NCBI RefSeq assembly: GCF_001949145.1
Contig: NW_019091456.1
Span: forward strand, 432,620-496,619
DNA length: 64,000 nt
Direction of reading: 5' to 3'
DNA from: Acanthaster planci
Lineage: Eukaryota; Echinodermata; Asteroidea; Valvatida; Acanthasteridae
The position numbers were made by a program, and so were the translations under genes. The notes under the pieces are model-generated. The model saw nothing but the letters and a program-made list of their open reading frames with translations. It searched no databases and had not been told where the DNA came from. Each line of letters begins with the position of its first letter. The stretch's first letter is position 1. Positions 33,880 through 46,189 of the stretch are shown piece by piece.

Positions 33880-34130
33880 GAAAACAGTGTTAACGGAATT
33901 AAGGCGGGAGATGTCCGCTGAGGGTAGGCCGGCTCTATCAGCGGCAGCCAGGCTTTTTTTCCTCTTGCCCCGTAGTTTGGTCCTGATCGGTGTTTTTTTG
34001 TCGATCTAACTCGAGTGGAATTGTTTTGGGGGAGGCAATAGCTTTTGCCGACCGGATTGCTCTAAGAAAGCTAGGAGAGCTTTCCACACCAGCATCATGG
34101 CGGCCTGGTCCAGAAAATATATTATCAATA
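33880..34130. promoter_or_regulatory. Island with YY1-type ATGGCGGCC
   Basis: CpG-containing complex sequence ending in ATCATGGCGGCC (ATGGCGGCC at 34097-34105). The ATG opens an 83-codon plus-strand frame starting MAAWSRKYIINSVIRAASFF, with a possible GTAAAA donor near 34230. No family was recognised. It could be a first exon, but a regulatory YY1 site is equally likely. The adjoining 34131-34899 is AT-rich with nothing else seen. Confidence 0.25.
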
Positions 34131-34899
34131 GTGTTATCAGAGCTGCTTCTTTTTTTCAACAAGTCGATCACAATTACAATATTACAGTGACAGAATTTGA
34201 ATTGTTCTCAAGAATAGATCCACTTCTCGGTAAAATCCCATACTTTTTCTTTTTTATGAAATGGCCAGGGATTAAATCACGAGCCCTCGAAAAAAAAACT
34301 TTTTTTCCGTATGAGGAAAGGGTTATATCACCTAAAATGGGTTGCTAAGCAACAGGTGTACATGAATTTGAATATATTTATATTTTGATGTCTTTTTTCC
34401 TCATTATAGCGATGTCTGTCTTCTGAACAGAGCTGTGATTTGTAAGAGAGGGGCAGAATTTAGGTTAATCAACTCATCATATTTTCGAGACCGCACTGTT
34501 AAAGAAAGTGATGAAACTACTTTTTCCATTCTTTACCCGACCAGCGTAAGAAGTAGTGTAGTAATGTCAATTGCTCATGGCGTAACATTAATCGTTTTTT
34601 TTTTATATTGACCAGCATTGCACGGGAGATCTCCTGTATAATTTGTTCTTTGTTTTAACCCACAGAAAAGTGACCCAATTTAGACCGTTTTGTATCATGA
34701 TCGACTTATGTATACATTTTCAAAGCATGTCTGTAATTCCACTTGTGAGATCTCAACGCAGCAAAAAATGTAAAACCTACATCCATAATCTAAATTGTCC
34801 CAACGCACACTGGAATCAATGTCTATCTCCTTCTGAGGTATTATTCTGGTTTTAAATGCTCTCGAAGCCTTCATAAGTATCCGTTCCCGGAACTTAAGC

Positions 34900-35510
34900 C
34901 TATTTCCCCTGTTCACAAGGAGTCCTCAATCCCTCATTTGTGCATTTTGGCAGCTCTATATACCTCAACTCCTGCCGAACGGTAGCTCAGAGAGACGGAG
35001 CGAGAGACGGGAACAAAGTATAGTTAAGCGCTGTCACACTACCACAGCATTCATAGATCGCATTTCGTATTTTCCAATAAAACCGATGAAACCCTAGCTG
35101 CGCCGTATTTCTGCTGGCCGAGCACTAGCTCCCCGAGCAACCCAATTTGAGAAAAATTACCCCCTAGTCCCCCCGGTGCCTCGTCCAGTCCCTAGGGGGG
35201 ACCAGGCCGGCGACAGGAAGCGTTTAGTGTTGCTTACAGGTTTGTTGGAAGCCTAATTGGCAGTGACATCACTCGTAAACGTCCCCGTTTACCGTGCCTG
35301 GGAGCTCCCCCCGGGCAAGCCGTGGTGGGAGTTTTTCCCGCTTTTTTTCTAAAATTTTTTGGAAGGGCCGTTCCATCAGCGATCGTTGACCTCTGACCCT
35401 GGGGTAACTCTTGCGGTTGACAGCCTCCGAGGTGACGTGTCTCTACAATGATGCGTGATGGCGGTGCCGTAAATGACGGGGATATGATGCGCGCGTAATT
35501 GGCTGCGTAC
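34900..35510. promoter_or_regulatory. Large CpG-rich island with DR1 repeat
   Basis: One of the longest complex blocks in the window. 35387-35399 is TGACCTCTGACCC, a perfect DR1 nuclear-receptor repeat and the second in the desert after 18938. It also holds GGAACAAAG (SOX/TCF-like), CCTAATTGGCAG, TTTCCAATAAAACC and ATGGCGGTG at 35458-35466. No open frame with splice borders was found. A strong candidate enhancer or distal promoter. Confidence 0.4.
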
Positions 35511-36239
35511 GAAACATGGCAACCCTTAAAAGAAAAAAATAATAATAATAAATATAGATTTTCATTATGCAGTTGGTGAAAATCCCATTAAGACATTTGT
35601 ACGCTTTCTGTTCGTCGTCTTCGTCCTTTTTCTTGAATCATATTTTTTCACAGGGCAGCGGAATGTCTGTAATTCCTTGTTTGCTTGCTTGGTTGTTTTT
35701 CTGTTTATTTGTCAAGTTACATTTTGCTGCAAATGCAGTGTTAGGATTGGTACACGGACTTCACAAATTAACGTCTTTCGCAGAGACCATGTTGTCAGTA
35801 TCGTTGGCCTTTTCATGTAGCAAAGGTTCCCTCTTGAAACGAAAATTTGTTCGACATCAATAAAGCTACGCTCTCATGTCCAAATGATAAAATGCCACAG
35901 AATCTTGAATTTTCTCGGTGTTACTGTTGAGTGTCATAGCGCCCTCTGTTGTCTTTGGTTGCTCCCCGACGCTGCATCATTGGATCCTATGACGGCAACC
36001 TGTATTTGATGTCCCACTTAAAAATGATGACCAAAAGTTCGAAGCCCCACATTCAAACTCTTGTGCATTTCCCTTCTTGATGCTTTTAAAGGTGAAGCGG
36101 CTTAGTTTTCCTCATAATTCGCTGTTATGGAGTTGCTAGCCAGCGTTTTCCCCACTCATCAGGCCCACTCATCAAAACTCCACGGCCCACAGCTCAGTCT
36201 CAGCTGCAACGGCCAACTCAAAATGACCCCAGTCCCCAC

Positions 36240-36430
36240 ATTGTGAGACTTCAAATGGGGACTTTCTCCGCTTCGCGTGGGTGCATAATGATGGTACGGG
36301 CCATTACCTCTGTGCGTGGTCATGGGTGGAAATGTGGGGAAGAGAGGAGGCGGGTATGACTGTCGCTAGGTATGTGTTCGGTCATCGGCCAGGCGTGCGT
36401 CTGGTAAATAGAAGATGCTTATTTACAAGA
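36240..36430. promoter_or_regulatory. CpG-containing island
   Basis: Complex sequence with GGTCATGGGTGG, GGAAGAGAGGAGGCGGG and GTCATCGGCCAGGCGTGCG. The small plus-strand frame lacks domains. Candidate regulatory element. 35511-36239 is quiet apart from a (AAT)n run at 35540-35553. Confidence 0.25.
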
Positions 36431-36579
36431 CGCGGAATAAATTTGTTTGGAACACATTTCATCTCTCTAAATGTTACTAGTACAAAGGTATAATTATGCT
36501 TACATTTTCAATAGGGTTGAGGAGATTAGCTGGGGTTTTGGTTTGACGTTGGAAACCACATTGTGAATTATTTAATAAG

Positions 36580-36785
36580 ATGGTGACTGTAGGATCGGCC
36601 AAGGTCGTCTGTGTTACTATTGTCATGTTAGTGCTCGAAGTGATGATCGTCGTGATAAATGCCTTTATGGTCACCATCGTTATTTTTATCACCACCAACA
36701 CCAACAGCTACCACAATACTCACCACGTCTGCTCAACCATGGCCGCTACCATCACCACAGTCGTGAACCGCATCAGCACCTTATC
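36580..36785. repeat. Degenerate trinucleotide-rich tract
   Basis: The plus strand is rich in GTN/ATN triplets and then CAC/ACC triplets. This gives mirrored Val/Ile/Thr-rich frames on both strands (VTIVMLVLEV and TTIITSSTNM types). That is the signature of a decayed trinucleotide repeat rather than a membrane protein gene. Confidence 0.6.
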
Positions 36786-36819
36786 CTTCCCAAAACACCT
36801 TAATTAAAGACAAACATTA

Positions 36820-37140
36820 CGACGGCTGTGCAAATGCTCGGCTTGGCCGGTCTAAAATCCCATCTCCTGCTGATTGAATCCAAACAGTCTCTGGGCGATG
36901 TCCCCCTCGCGCCTCTCCCAGCAGCAAAAGTGTCACGGGATAGGCGAGCCCCATTGCTCAGCCGAGGAGAGCAGGGCTCTGAGATCAGTACAGGCCTGTT
37001 GGCCCTTGCTGAGATAATTATCTGGCGCAGGGGGGACAGGATTAGAGCGGGAGGTTTAGGCAGGCAGGGGGGGAGAATCAATCGCGATCGCCCCGTGGAG
37101 TAGATTAGTCGGGAGCGATCGAGACGAGAGGGACTATAGG
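36820..37140. promoter_or_regulatory. CpG-rich island with GATA/homeodomain palindrome
   Basis: 37012-37023 is AGATAATTATCT, a perfect 12-bp palindrome made of two inverted GATA sites with TAATTA at its centre. The island is GC-rich, with GCCGAGGAGAGCAGG and CGATCGCCCCG, and gives 91- and 93-codon frames on opposite strands with no domain. A strong candidate regulatory element. Confidence 0.38.
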
Positions 37141-37679
37141 TAGATGGGGTAGTCCATCGTGTAGGAACGCAGTAAGCAAGGTCATGTGTTCAATGAAGCA
37201 GCAATGTGTCTGCTATCAGATAGCTGTAACTAAGTATTTATTGATTGAAGCATTACACGTATGTAGGAGTTTGCATTACGGCTTTGGCTATGGCCAGAAC
37301 TTTTGTTATAAATCTGCCAAAATCTGCCAATGCCAAAATCTTATTGGAAAGCCATGAAATTAGAGGTCTGGGCTATAACATGGCAGGTTGTTACATTTCA
37401 TCTGCCGACAAAATTACTGGTTAGGCAACAACTATAAGATCATTCGATTAATAACCCACTACGCACCTGCATGTCAGTTTGTTTCAACGTAAAAGACAAA
37501 ACACTCCCGCATCGACCTTTTTCGTTTCAATAATTTTTATATCCCGACCGTCTGTAAATAGATGAGTTTAGTGAAGGATTTCAATGTATGAACGCAGCTT
37601 TCAAACATCCACGGGCGTAAGTGTGAAGTACCCTAACACAAAGTTACATAAATTAACAACACAAACAGTTTTTGAAAAC

Positions 37680-37729
37680 AGAAATATGATCAAGTTCAGT
37701 GTTTCCACACTGAACTTGATCATATTTCT
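37680..37729. repeat. Perfect 23-bp hairpin, 4-base loop
   Basis: The arms at 37680-37702 and 37707-37729 are exact reverse complements around TTCC. They contain GATCAAGTTCAGTGT and its complement. A stem this long without mismatch implies recent origin or constraint. Mirrored frames on both strands, each reading NMIKFSV, are a by-product of the palindrome. It is not a recognisable microRNA. Confidence 0.9.
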
Positions 37730-38379
37730 TTCCTCTACAAGTGCAAATTCAACTAGTTTCACTGCCTGTAACAGCATACGCCATATTGAACAATCGTTGT
37801 ACTCTACCTCGGCGTACATTTTCAGGGTTTTTCTGGCGCATTCATCAAGTAGTAAATAATTTGCAGTTGCTTCGTTAATTTTGTTTCATTGATGTGCTCC
37901 AAAACATACGACCTACTCAACTTTACTGAGAGAAAGACAGAGAAACCTATCAGGGTTGATTTTGAAAGTGCAATGAGAAATTTTCGATTTATTTCAAAGC
38001 ATTGAAGATCGGATTATGAGAAAGAATGGAGCTAAATAATAATTTCGGTGTAATACGTAAGCACATGTTTTGATCTACATCGCAGCTCATTGGATCCGAG
38101 GCCATTCACTGTACCACAGCATGTTTACTGTGGTTGAACTTACTAACACGAGTCAGGACCATGACGTTATTGTATAAGTAGTCGTCTGGGAACCAGACAA
38201 TGCCGCTGCAGCTAAATTATCAGTTTCACCAAGTATGTTGCGTTTCAGAAGGTGCGTGTTGCCATTTCTTTATGTCTTCATCTTGCATTGGTATGACTTT
38301 GATCTACATGTAGAATAGCTTGATATTCGGTTCGCACAGTAGTTGACTTGTGTGTACGTATTGTGCGGTGACAGCCTGT

Positions 38380-38770
38380 TCGGTCGAACGGTCCACATAA
38401 GACAACTTTGTCATCTTATTTGCGCGGTCATGACGACGTGTTATTCTCTCTGAGTAGATTGTCACCCTCCATTCATCCAGTCCGGGTCATAGCTCGCTCT
38501 GCCCCGTGAACTCTGTTGTGGGCATCGCAGCTCCATGATGGTTTATCGTGAGCCTCTTTCTAACCCCCTTGGGGCCAAATCAATGAGGATTGACGTGAGT
38601 TAGTCCTCCACGGTTCGGGGAACGTCTAGCTTCCGCACTGCCCCCTAGCTAGGGTCCGGAGCTGCCAACTCGCGTGACACTGCGTGCGCTGGCCGACAGT
38701 ACTCGACGAACTCCCGGCTCCCTGCAACTCAAAAACAAAAGGAAATTCCTAGCGAGAGATGAGGGTTTTC
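38380..38770. promoter_or_regulatory. CpG-rich island
   Basis: Complex sequence including GGGGCCAAATCAATGAGG, TTGACGTGAGTTAG and CACTGCGTGCGCTGGCCG. No coding frame. Candidate regulatory element. 37730-38379 is quiet. Confidence 0.28.
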
Positions 38771-40924
38771 ATCCCGTTTATGAAAGCCACTTTACTTGAC
38801 TAAGATTTCTCTTGCTTTTTCAGACGCCTCTCTGTGTTCTAGCCGATTGGGCCATCTGTCTTGCTGTTGGCAGAGTCGCGTTGGTTGCCAGTCCATCTTT
38901 TTTTCTATCTGTCAAGTCGATTGTCTCTCACCGAAATTGAACGCAATATATTGCAAGACCTTCTCCTCACCGAATTTAACCTTTCAATACATATTTCCTT
39001 TTGCAATCTTTGCTGTGTGAACCAATCACATTTCCACTGTTTTTAGTTTTGTAATTGTACACAGTTTTGGTGCAGGTGTTTTCAAATATTTGAGCTTCAA
39101 AGTATCGCTTTTAAGAAATCATCAAAACTTCTTTGTGGACACAATTTGAATACTTCTCAGGACTCGTTTTTATCAGTCTCTCCGATTTTTTTCTCGGATT
39201 TTTCTTTTGTATGTTTGCCTTTCTTTGTCGTTTGATTGAACCGTTTTAAACACGGCCGTCTCAGACGTTGCGTGTTCTGTGCAATTCCTTCAAATATATT
39301 CCAGACGGCTTCATTTGCAATCATGACTTGAAAATTCGCGTTGAGTATCTACATGTGCTGTCGTTCAGATCCAGAGTAGCTAATAGGCGGTAGGCACTGT
39401 GCCAAGGGACTCTATAGGAAAAATTTGCGAGCTTACAAAAAAAATTGAGGTCCTGTAAAAATACCATGGTGTACCATAAAACTCCGAACCAATAACCTTG
39501 CTCACATTTAATTTTTAAAATATCTTTCTTTGAATTTTTGAATTTAATAAGCTCAGATCTAGATAGTACATAGCTTATTACATGAAATTCAAGGCCAATA
39601 TGTAAATGGTGATTATGCATAAGCTGAGTGGGGTCACTTAACATTGGACCTGCGAAGTACTCGATCCGATCCTGTCTATAATCTGTTTCGGCAAAGGAAC
39701 CACTCGAGTCAGGTTCAACTATCGAATGGATCAATTTTGTGGATCTACGCAGCTCAGAAAATGTCCAAGCAAAGAAAGTAATTGTGTGTATAGGGGAAAA
39801 GGGTCACTGTCCCTATCACTATGGCATAGGATTTCTTGGGACTAGATCAGTTGATTTGTCCCTGGCCAATAACTATGCTTACCAAGAATTTCCGGCTTAG
39901 GTGCCCTGTGAAATTTGACCCAGACGGCCCCTGCCACTAGAGTCATGGGCGTTATAAACCATAAACAGTGCAAAGGGGGGAGGTCAATTTTGATGCTTTT
40001 TTATGCAAATTGGTGATTCTCATCCCCTTTCGTTTTTTACGTATCTTCTCTATTACATTTTTCCTTTCATTTTTTGGGGGTAAGCGCCCCCTTCCATCAC
40101 CAATATGGAAAACCATGAACAGATAGCATCTTCAAGAGCATATTCAAATCTTTTAGGAAAACTTTGTGAATTTTTTTTTTACCGGAACTTTGGTAGACAG
40201 TACAAAAGGGCATTGGCCTTAAAGTTTACAGCCAGCCCTATGGTTTACTAAAATCTGTTCTTCTCCACTGAGCTGTGTGTTTGTTTGTCTTGTATTCCCC
40301 ACCCTTACTCCCCCTCCCTTCTTGTCACCACCATCTGCATCATTTCTAGAGGGAAGATTATTAATATTTTTTTTCTCCTCTGGTAAGCATCGTCATAAGG
40401 GCTCGGCCGTACAGGATTATTTTGTTGAAAGCTGTGTCGACAGCGGCGCTAAGTCGCGATATGAAATGTACATCTTGATTGAGCTGATAACTTCAGATAA
40501 TGTATCCGAGGGATGGATGGGCGCATCCATGCAGGCAACCCGTGGTATACTAATCAGTAAAGGCTTCATGATTGCAAAGCAGAAGAAATTAGTCCTTGTG
40601 TACTCATGAAATTGATCGGATTAGGTAGGAACCACGCGTATATGCAGCGGGGAGGGGGACAAAAGTACTTCACCCATCGCTGATGGTGCCCAGTTTACAC
40701 TGGGGTGTTGGGTAGAATTTGGCATCGGACTTTGGTAAAGTTTGAGACCCGTTTGCTTTTTTTTAACCTGACGTTCAACGCTGTCCTTTGGATGAATTCA
40801 TGAACAAGGGACCAAATGCTATGTGTTCAACCTGTGATAATACCCATTTTACACAAATATGGGAAAATGCTGGGATGTAATTAATAGGTAGTAAGCACAA
40901 AATTACCTACTTTGGTTGTTAATA
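38771..40924. other. Intergenic stretch without recognised gene
   Basis: Includes frames of 137 codons (minus, 39321-39734) and 110 codons (plus, 40277-40609). Neither has a domain or splice signal. The part at 40380-40610 is more complex than its surroundings (GCGCATCCATGCAGGCAACC) and could be a small regulatory block. The rest is AT-rich. Confidence 0.3.
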
Positions 40925-41030
40925 CGAGGGCAGCTTGATCAAATTGAGGAAGAATTTCCCCACGTTGATTTAAGGCAATCTAAATGCGCTAATATTTGTA
41001 GGCTTCACGCTTCTAAACGTAGCTGCCCTG
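40925..41030. mobile_element. Tiny TA-flanked inverted-repeat element
   Basis: Left CGAGGGCAGCT and right AGCTGCCCTG are inverted repeats with one inserted base. They are flanked by TA at 40923-40924 and 41031-41032, as expected for a Tc1/mariner-type miniature element. It is 106 bp with no coding potential. Confidence 0.4.
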
Positions 41031-41032
41031 TA

Positions 41033-42109
41033 TACTCTTGTGATGTCACTTTTCCATGGAATTTACCTATATAGATTAAAATGCGAGAACCATTCTTGTG
41101 GACTCACGTTCCTTTAAAGAGCACCTCTAAGGAAAACATGTTTTCTCTGATTTTATCTGTTCAAATAAATATGGAAGCATACAAATCGAATGCAGTGTCA
41201 TTTGTCTTCGGACCTCAACTGTAACAAGCTAAAGAGGGCTTTTATCTGTTCATGCCAAGATCCGTTGTGCATGCCTCACAATGCATGTAGCCATGGTTTG
41301 ACATGCATCCACTACAAACACAGGACGAGGGTTCCCCAGCTCGTTTTTCTGTTTTCCCCTCAGTGACACGATCTACAGTCAGAATTCGCATCTATACCCA
41401 GCAAGAAATGAGACCGAGGGGTACCCCCCCAACATGTCTAATCCCTATACACATTCCAAATTATTGTTACTTAACACATCCCCCAAGATGTCTGAAAGGA
41501 ATTCCCCAGATTCCTGTGAAACAATGACCAACACAAAGCAGGGGGGGGGTTTCTCTCCGTCTCATACCTTGCTACATATGTTCGCATCTTGTATATAAAA
41601 AAAGTTGGTCGTTTGAGCGGCAAGCATTAAAAAACATCTGATCATTTGGAAAATACTTAGTGCTGTTTTCGGCAAATAAAAAAATAGTGATAAATTCACT
41701 TGTAGTCTACAATGGAAACGTTGTGCTCAACGTTTTGTCCAAAGTTATTCTAAATATCATATGTCTATACTTTTAAACAATTGTTTCTCTAAACGTGTCA
41801 CTGATTTGACTCAACTAAACACAGAGCTAACTTTGCACTAGCGTGACAAGTTGAATCACGTTGCCGAATTTCTTTTTAATAAGATTTTCAGTGTTCAATT
41901 TTTGTCTTCCCCGTGAGTCAATGACAGCAGGCGACAACGAGCAATGCGCTAATTACTTGCTCTTTGTATTGTTGGATCAGACCTAAGTCTGTCTGTCTTG
42001 CAGCACTTACGCGTATTTATCGTCTTCTGTGATTGCTAGGGGCAAGCTTACTTGCTTTGGTCATAGAAGCATGTCTCCCAGATCTGGCATCTTGAAAAAA
42101 CACTTGTCA
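41033..42109. other. AT-rich intergenic, nothing recognised
   Basis: No exon, ordered repeat or CpG island is visible. Confidence 0.4.
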
Positions 42110-42640
42110 TTGTAAACCGTAGGCTGCATGCGAAAATGACGCGACTGGCGCACATGGATAAGACACGGGTCCCCCCCCACACACTGCCATTTGCATTAGC
42201 CCCATGTTTTCAAGGCACCAACCCAAGCCTGGGCCAAGCCGAGCAGAACAAAAGCCCGAGACGCGGGAGATGTTTGAGATATCAGGGGTGAGGGGATGGA
42301 AGGCCTTCACGGGAAATTTGTCAATTTCATCTCCTCACGTGTCAGCTGTTTTCGCGGCTGGGGCAGGGTAATACGGAGGAACTATTGTGGCAAGCTTTTC
42401 CCCTTAAACACAGATGAGACACGGAGACATGGCGAAATCCCCCTCCTTGCTATAACACACTGGCTGCAAATATGGAGAGAGATAGTGTAATATCTTGTGC
42501 GGGAATGGGGTTATTAAAAGTTTGCAGAAGCACGACCTGATCAATCCCTTTTGTGAGTGGGTGAAGTACTGATCAAAAACAGGGACGCGGTCACTACTCT
42601 GTGTATGTTCAGCAGTCGCCACAGACTTCAGTCAGTTTTA
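42110..42640. promoter_or_regulatory. Island with POU octamer
   Basis: 42189-42196 is ATTTGCAT, a perfect octamer bound by POU-domain factors, embedded in a complex block with CCAAGCCTGGGCCAAGCCGA and GAGACGCGGGAG. One octamer is expected by chance every 30 kb or so. Only its position in an island makes it worth noting. Confidence 0.32.
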
Positions 42641-43289
42641 TCTGACCCCGTGAAGGGAAGTATTATTTTGGAAGTGAGAACTTGATCATTGCATCGATCG
42701 AAAAAAACACAGTTCGTTAAGTTGGAGCCACACTGGGGCAAACTTGACAATTTTTATTGACCCATGCGTTTTACATACGATGAACAAAAGCGAATTTATT
42801 AGTATTAGCTAGAATCTAAATTAGGTAAACTTTATCATTTGTATCTAATGCTATTGGGTCATGTAGAGTGTTTCTGATTTGAAAGGACGGCAAAATGACC
42901 TTGACTCGGTAAATTTGAATTTACTTTTTCACCAGCAAAGCTCAGGCATACTTGTATACATATTACAATTAAAACAAAGTTATCAATTCAGTGTGTCACA
43001 ATTACATTATTTTTGGGTCTAAAGCCACATGTATAATTGCAGTTGCATCTGGCCAACAGCACTGAGCAAATAGTTGAATATTTCACATTAGTGATGAATC
43101 ATTCATTGTATTGAAACCTCGTGGAAGAAAATTCGAATATTTGAAAAGGGAAAAATTGATGACGTTGGCGGAAATAACACAAGTTTCATCTCTTCTTTGC
43201 ATCATACCGGGAATGAAGTGATCGGTGAATCGAGACAATGATGTAGATTAAATATTAGTAGAATCATCCAATTTTAAGTTAAGCTCAAC

Positions 43290-43640
43290 ATCATTTGAAA
43301 TCGACTCACGCAAAAATAAAGTCCTGCCCAGAATCGGTGTCCAGTTTTGTTTCTGCTTTTGATAGAGTCCTGTGTCTGTTATTGGACAAGGGGGGAACTA
43401 GAAGAGTGGGCATCGCATTACGGGGGCAGGTGTCTGCTCGTCCATTGGCTGAGCATTTCGGTGTAGCATTACCGCCCAATGGGATTGCCGGCTTTCTGCG
43501 CCAAGCTCCCGCTGCGGTGATGCCAGGCGATGTTCGGTTCGCTGTAGACGAGATGGTGAACACTTCCCCTTCGATCACATGTCGATCAAGTATGTCACAG
43601 TGTGGGGAACCCAAGATATCAATACGCTAGCATTAGAGAG
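43290..43640. promoter_or_regulatory. CpG-rich island with CCAAT-type box
   Basis: CpG-dense sequence with TCCATTGGCTGAGC (inverted CCAAT box) near 43440 and CCGCCCAATGGG near 43470. Overlapping 111- and 102-codon frames on opposite strands lack domains. Inverted CCAAT boxes suggest a promoter, but no downstream exon was found. Confidence 0.32.
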
Positions 43641-45359
43641 GACGATCCGATTTTTTCATTGGCTATATCTACGTCTTATCGTTGGCCCAGTTTTTCCGCC
43701 TGTCAATTTACGCGAGCAGAAAACGTCAATCTAATGATTGGGTTCCTTTGTCTCGCAGTGCTCAACATTAATTTTGGAAGTTTGGCAACTTCGTGCTTCT
43801 TTGCATTGTAGTTGGCTCCATAATAAGTCCTATACAAGTCCTTTCACAAGATCAGTCACATGTAGCAGTGTGAACACTGACAAAGGAATGCTTTTATCAC
43901 TGTTCATTTAACTGGCTTGAGACTTGGCTTACGACTGAATGTGATGGATTTGCATGGACTTGCGATGAACTCCCTACAAAACTGCTTATGCGTGATCATG
44001 ACCGAGATACTTCTCTGTTCAATGTTATTTGTGTTCATGACAAACTCTGTTATACCTGTCGTGCACGCTTGCAATGATATCCTCCAATCCTGCCGCGCTG
44101 AATATCACAAGACAACTCCCCACATCTCTGAACAGACCTCTGTGAATCAGCTGTCCCAAAGATTGCCCCAAATTCACCCCAAGATTTTTCCCTGTTTGTC
44201 TCCAATTCCCAACTGCGGTTTCAAAATATTCGTCCCGGTAACAATAATATCACCCACCGTGCCATTCCTTCAACGCTTCCAAGAAGAGTTTCCTGAGCAC
44301 TCAAGTGTTGCATCGGTGTTATATCAACACTATTTGTTGACTCGGGGTGGTGATACAGCATATAAATTACACAAGTGGTGTTATGACAATAATATATGAG
44401 TGGGAATTGTTTTTGTGGCCGACATATGAGTGACACGTTGACGCGCATGTTGTAATCTACGTAAACACTGCATCTTTCTCTCAGCTTGGCAGCAGAAAAA
44501 CGACCCACTAAATTCTACTTTTTATTCTACAAAGAGAATAGAAAGATTGAAATATACCGCCCTCATAAAATTCCATTACATTTTAATCAACCATCTTTTA
44601 ACTTGGGCATATAAACGTCAGAATTAGACCAGTCTCCTTTTAAGATTCTGTGAAAACCTTGTAAGTGAAAACAATTGATTTCTGTTTAACAGGTTTCCTG
44701 TGATTGATCCTCAAACAGTGGCATTATTACACCTGACGTCTACAAAGTACACCTTTATGAACAAAAGAAAATCCCTTTTTAAAAACGATAGAAAGGTGTT
44801 CCACGTTAAAGAAGCAGCAATTTATTGCACAGTTAATTAAACACTGCGCAAAATCACGGGAAGAGCATAGAAAATTATAATATCCATAGCATGACGCAAT
44901 GGCAAGACGTGACGTTGACGTAATCACGCCGTCACAAAATTTATTTAACATGCCTACCAAGTTCCATAATTATCAGACATTGTCTTGAGTAACTTGGCAT
45001 CGTAACGGACGCTTTTCCTAATTCTCTGCACTTCTCTGTCAGAAGTAAAACATGTTGAATCTAGAATTTATTGTTTCGTGGATATCGTGTGAAGAAATTG
45101 TTCAAAGGAGTAATTAGTTTATGTCACTTATGTGTCATTTTGTGCTTGGTATAATGTTTAGTGTTTTCTTCTGGGCATGTCTGTTTACCCAGTTTCTTCT
45201 TGATTGCTGGTCATTTAAACTGGGTCTTCTATAATTTCACATGGGCTTGGGCATTATATGTCACTTGTTTCCTTCAAAATCCCGCAGTAAATGTCAAGGT
45301 TTCAGCATACTTACACAAAATTAATTATAGCTCGATAACACAAGACAATGTGATACCAC
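43641..45359. other. Intergenic, no supported gene
   Basis: A 160-codon plus-strand frame at 43917-44399 is not repetitive but has no domain, no promoter and no splice context I can support. The remainder is AT-rich. Confidence 0.3.
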
Positions 45360-45800
45360 TGGCGTAGTGTCGTGATGAGTTTGAAGAGAGATGACCAGGC
45401 GTGTGTGTTCATGTGCGCTTGCACAAGCGATGATCTCAAGACGTGGCAATTATGCTCAGCACGGGGTTCAGCTGAGTACTTGGCACTGTCAAAGTTCTCC
45501 CTGAATTGTTGAGGCATCCTCCAAGACAAGACGTGCTCGCCGCTTCACCATGCCTGGCCTGCCCGGGCACCACAGGAGCAGTACACATACACCAATTAAT
45601 ACCGTGTTGACCGCGCTCTCTGTGCGCTTCCAGCAAGCAACCAAAACTCATTCAGCGAGAGCGGTCCCCGGCCAGGTCTAGCCCGCAGCGTCGGTAATAC
45701 GAAGCCCAGCATTGAGCCGAAGCAGTTAGCCTGGTAACCGGACCCACGACTACCATGGATGTGGTTGCCAGAGTCTCTGTAGGGCAGAGAAGATAAGTTG
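45360..45800. promoter_or_regulatory. CpG-rich island
   Basis: Long complex block with CTGCCCGGGCACC, CACCAATTAATACCG, TGGTAACC and GGTTGCCAG (RFX-like half sites, not joined into an X-box). No coding frame with a domain. Candidate regulatory element. Confidence 0.3.
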
Positions 45801-46189
45801 AAAGGAGCAATTATTGTGCATGTGGTGTCTGGCACATATGATTAATGATGATTTAGAGATTGTAAAAATATGTTTGTCGCTCGACTTGGCGACGTTACAA
45901 GATGTTTGACGCTGCCCAAGAGTACAAACATTTTGAGAAATATTCCGTACCGTTACCAAAGCACCAAGATAAAATGTGTTGTGCTTGACAATTTCTTTAA
46001 GCATAATCCTTCTTTTAAAACCACTGTACACGGGAAAGCCCATTACTCAGTAAAAAGGGTCAACAGAGCAAGTCAAAAATGTATAAAAACGTGTACAAGC
46101 ACGCAACTTGACTAATTTCTCAGTTACACTTTTCCGATTAGACTCTGTTTCCTTTCCTTTCCTGTTACGCCACCTCCCCCAACTCAGAC

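Noticed and set aside
36477-36807. Val/Ile/Thr-rich frames on both strands resembling membrane proteins
   Set aside because: Produced by a degenerate trinucleotide repeat, since both strands give similar low-complexity peptides.
37584-37859. Mirrored 91- and 72-codon frames
   Set aside because: They share NMIKFSV because a perfect hairpin lies at their centre; not genes.
43917-44399. 160-codon plus-strand frame
   Set aside because: No domain, promoter or splice context, and a length compatible with chance.
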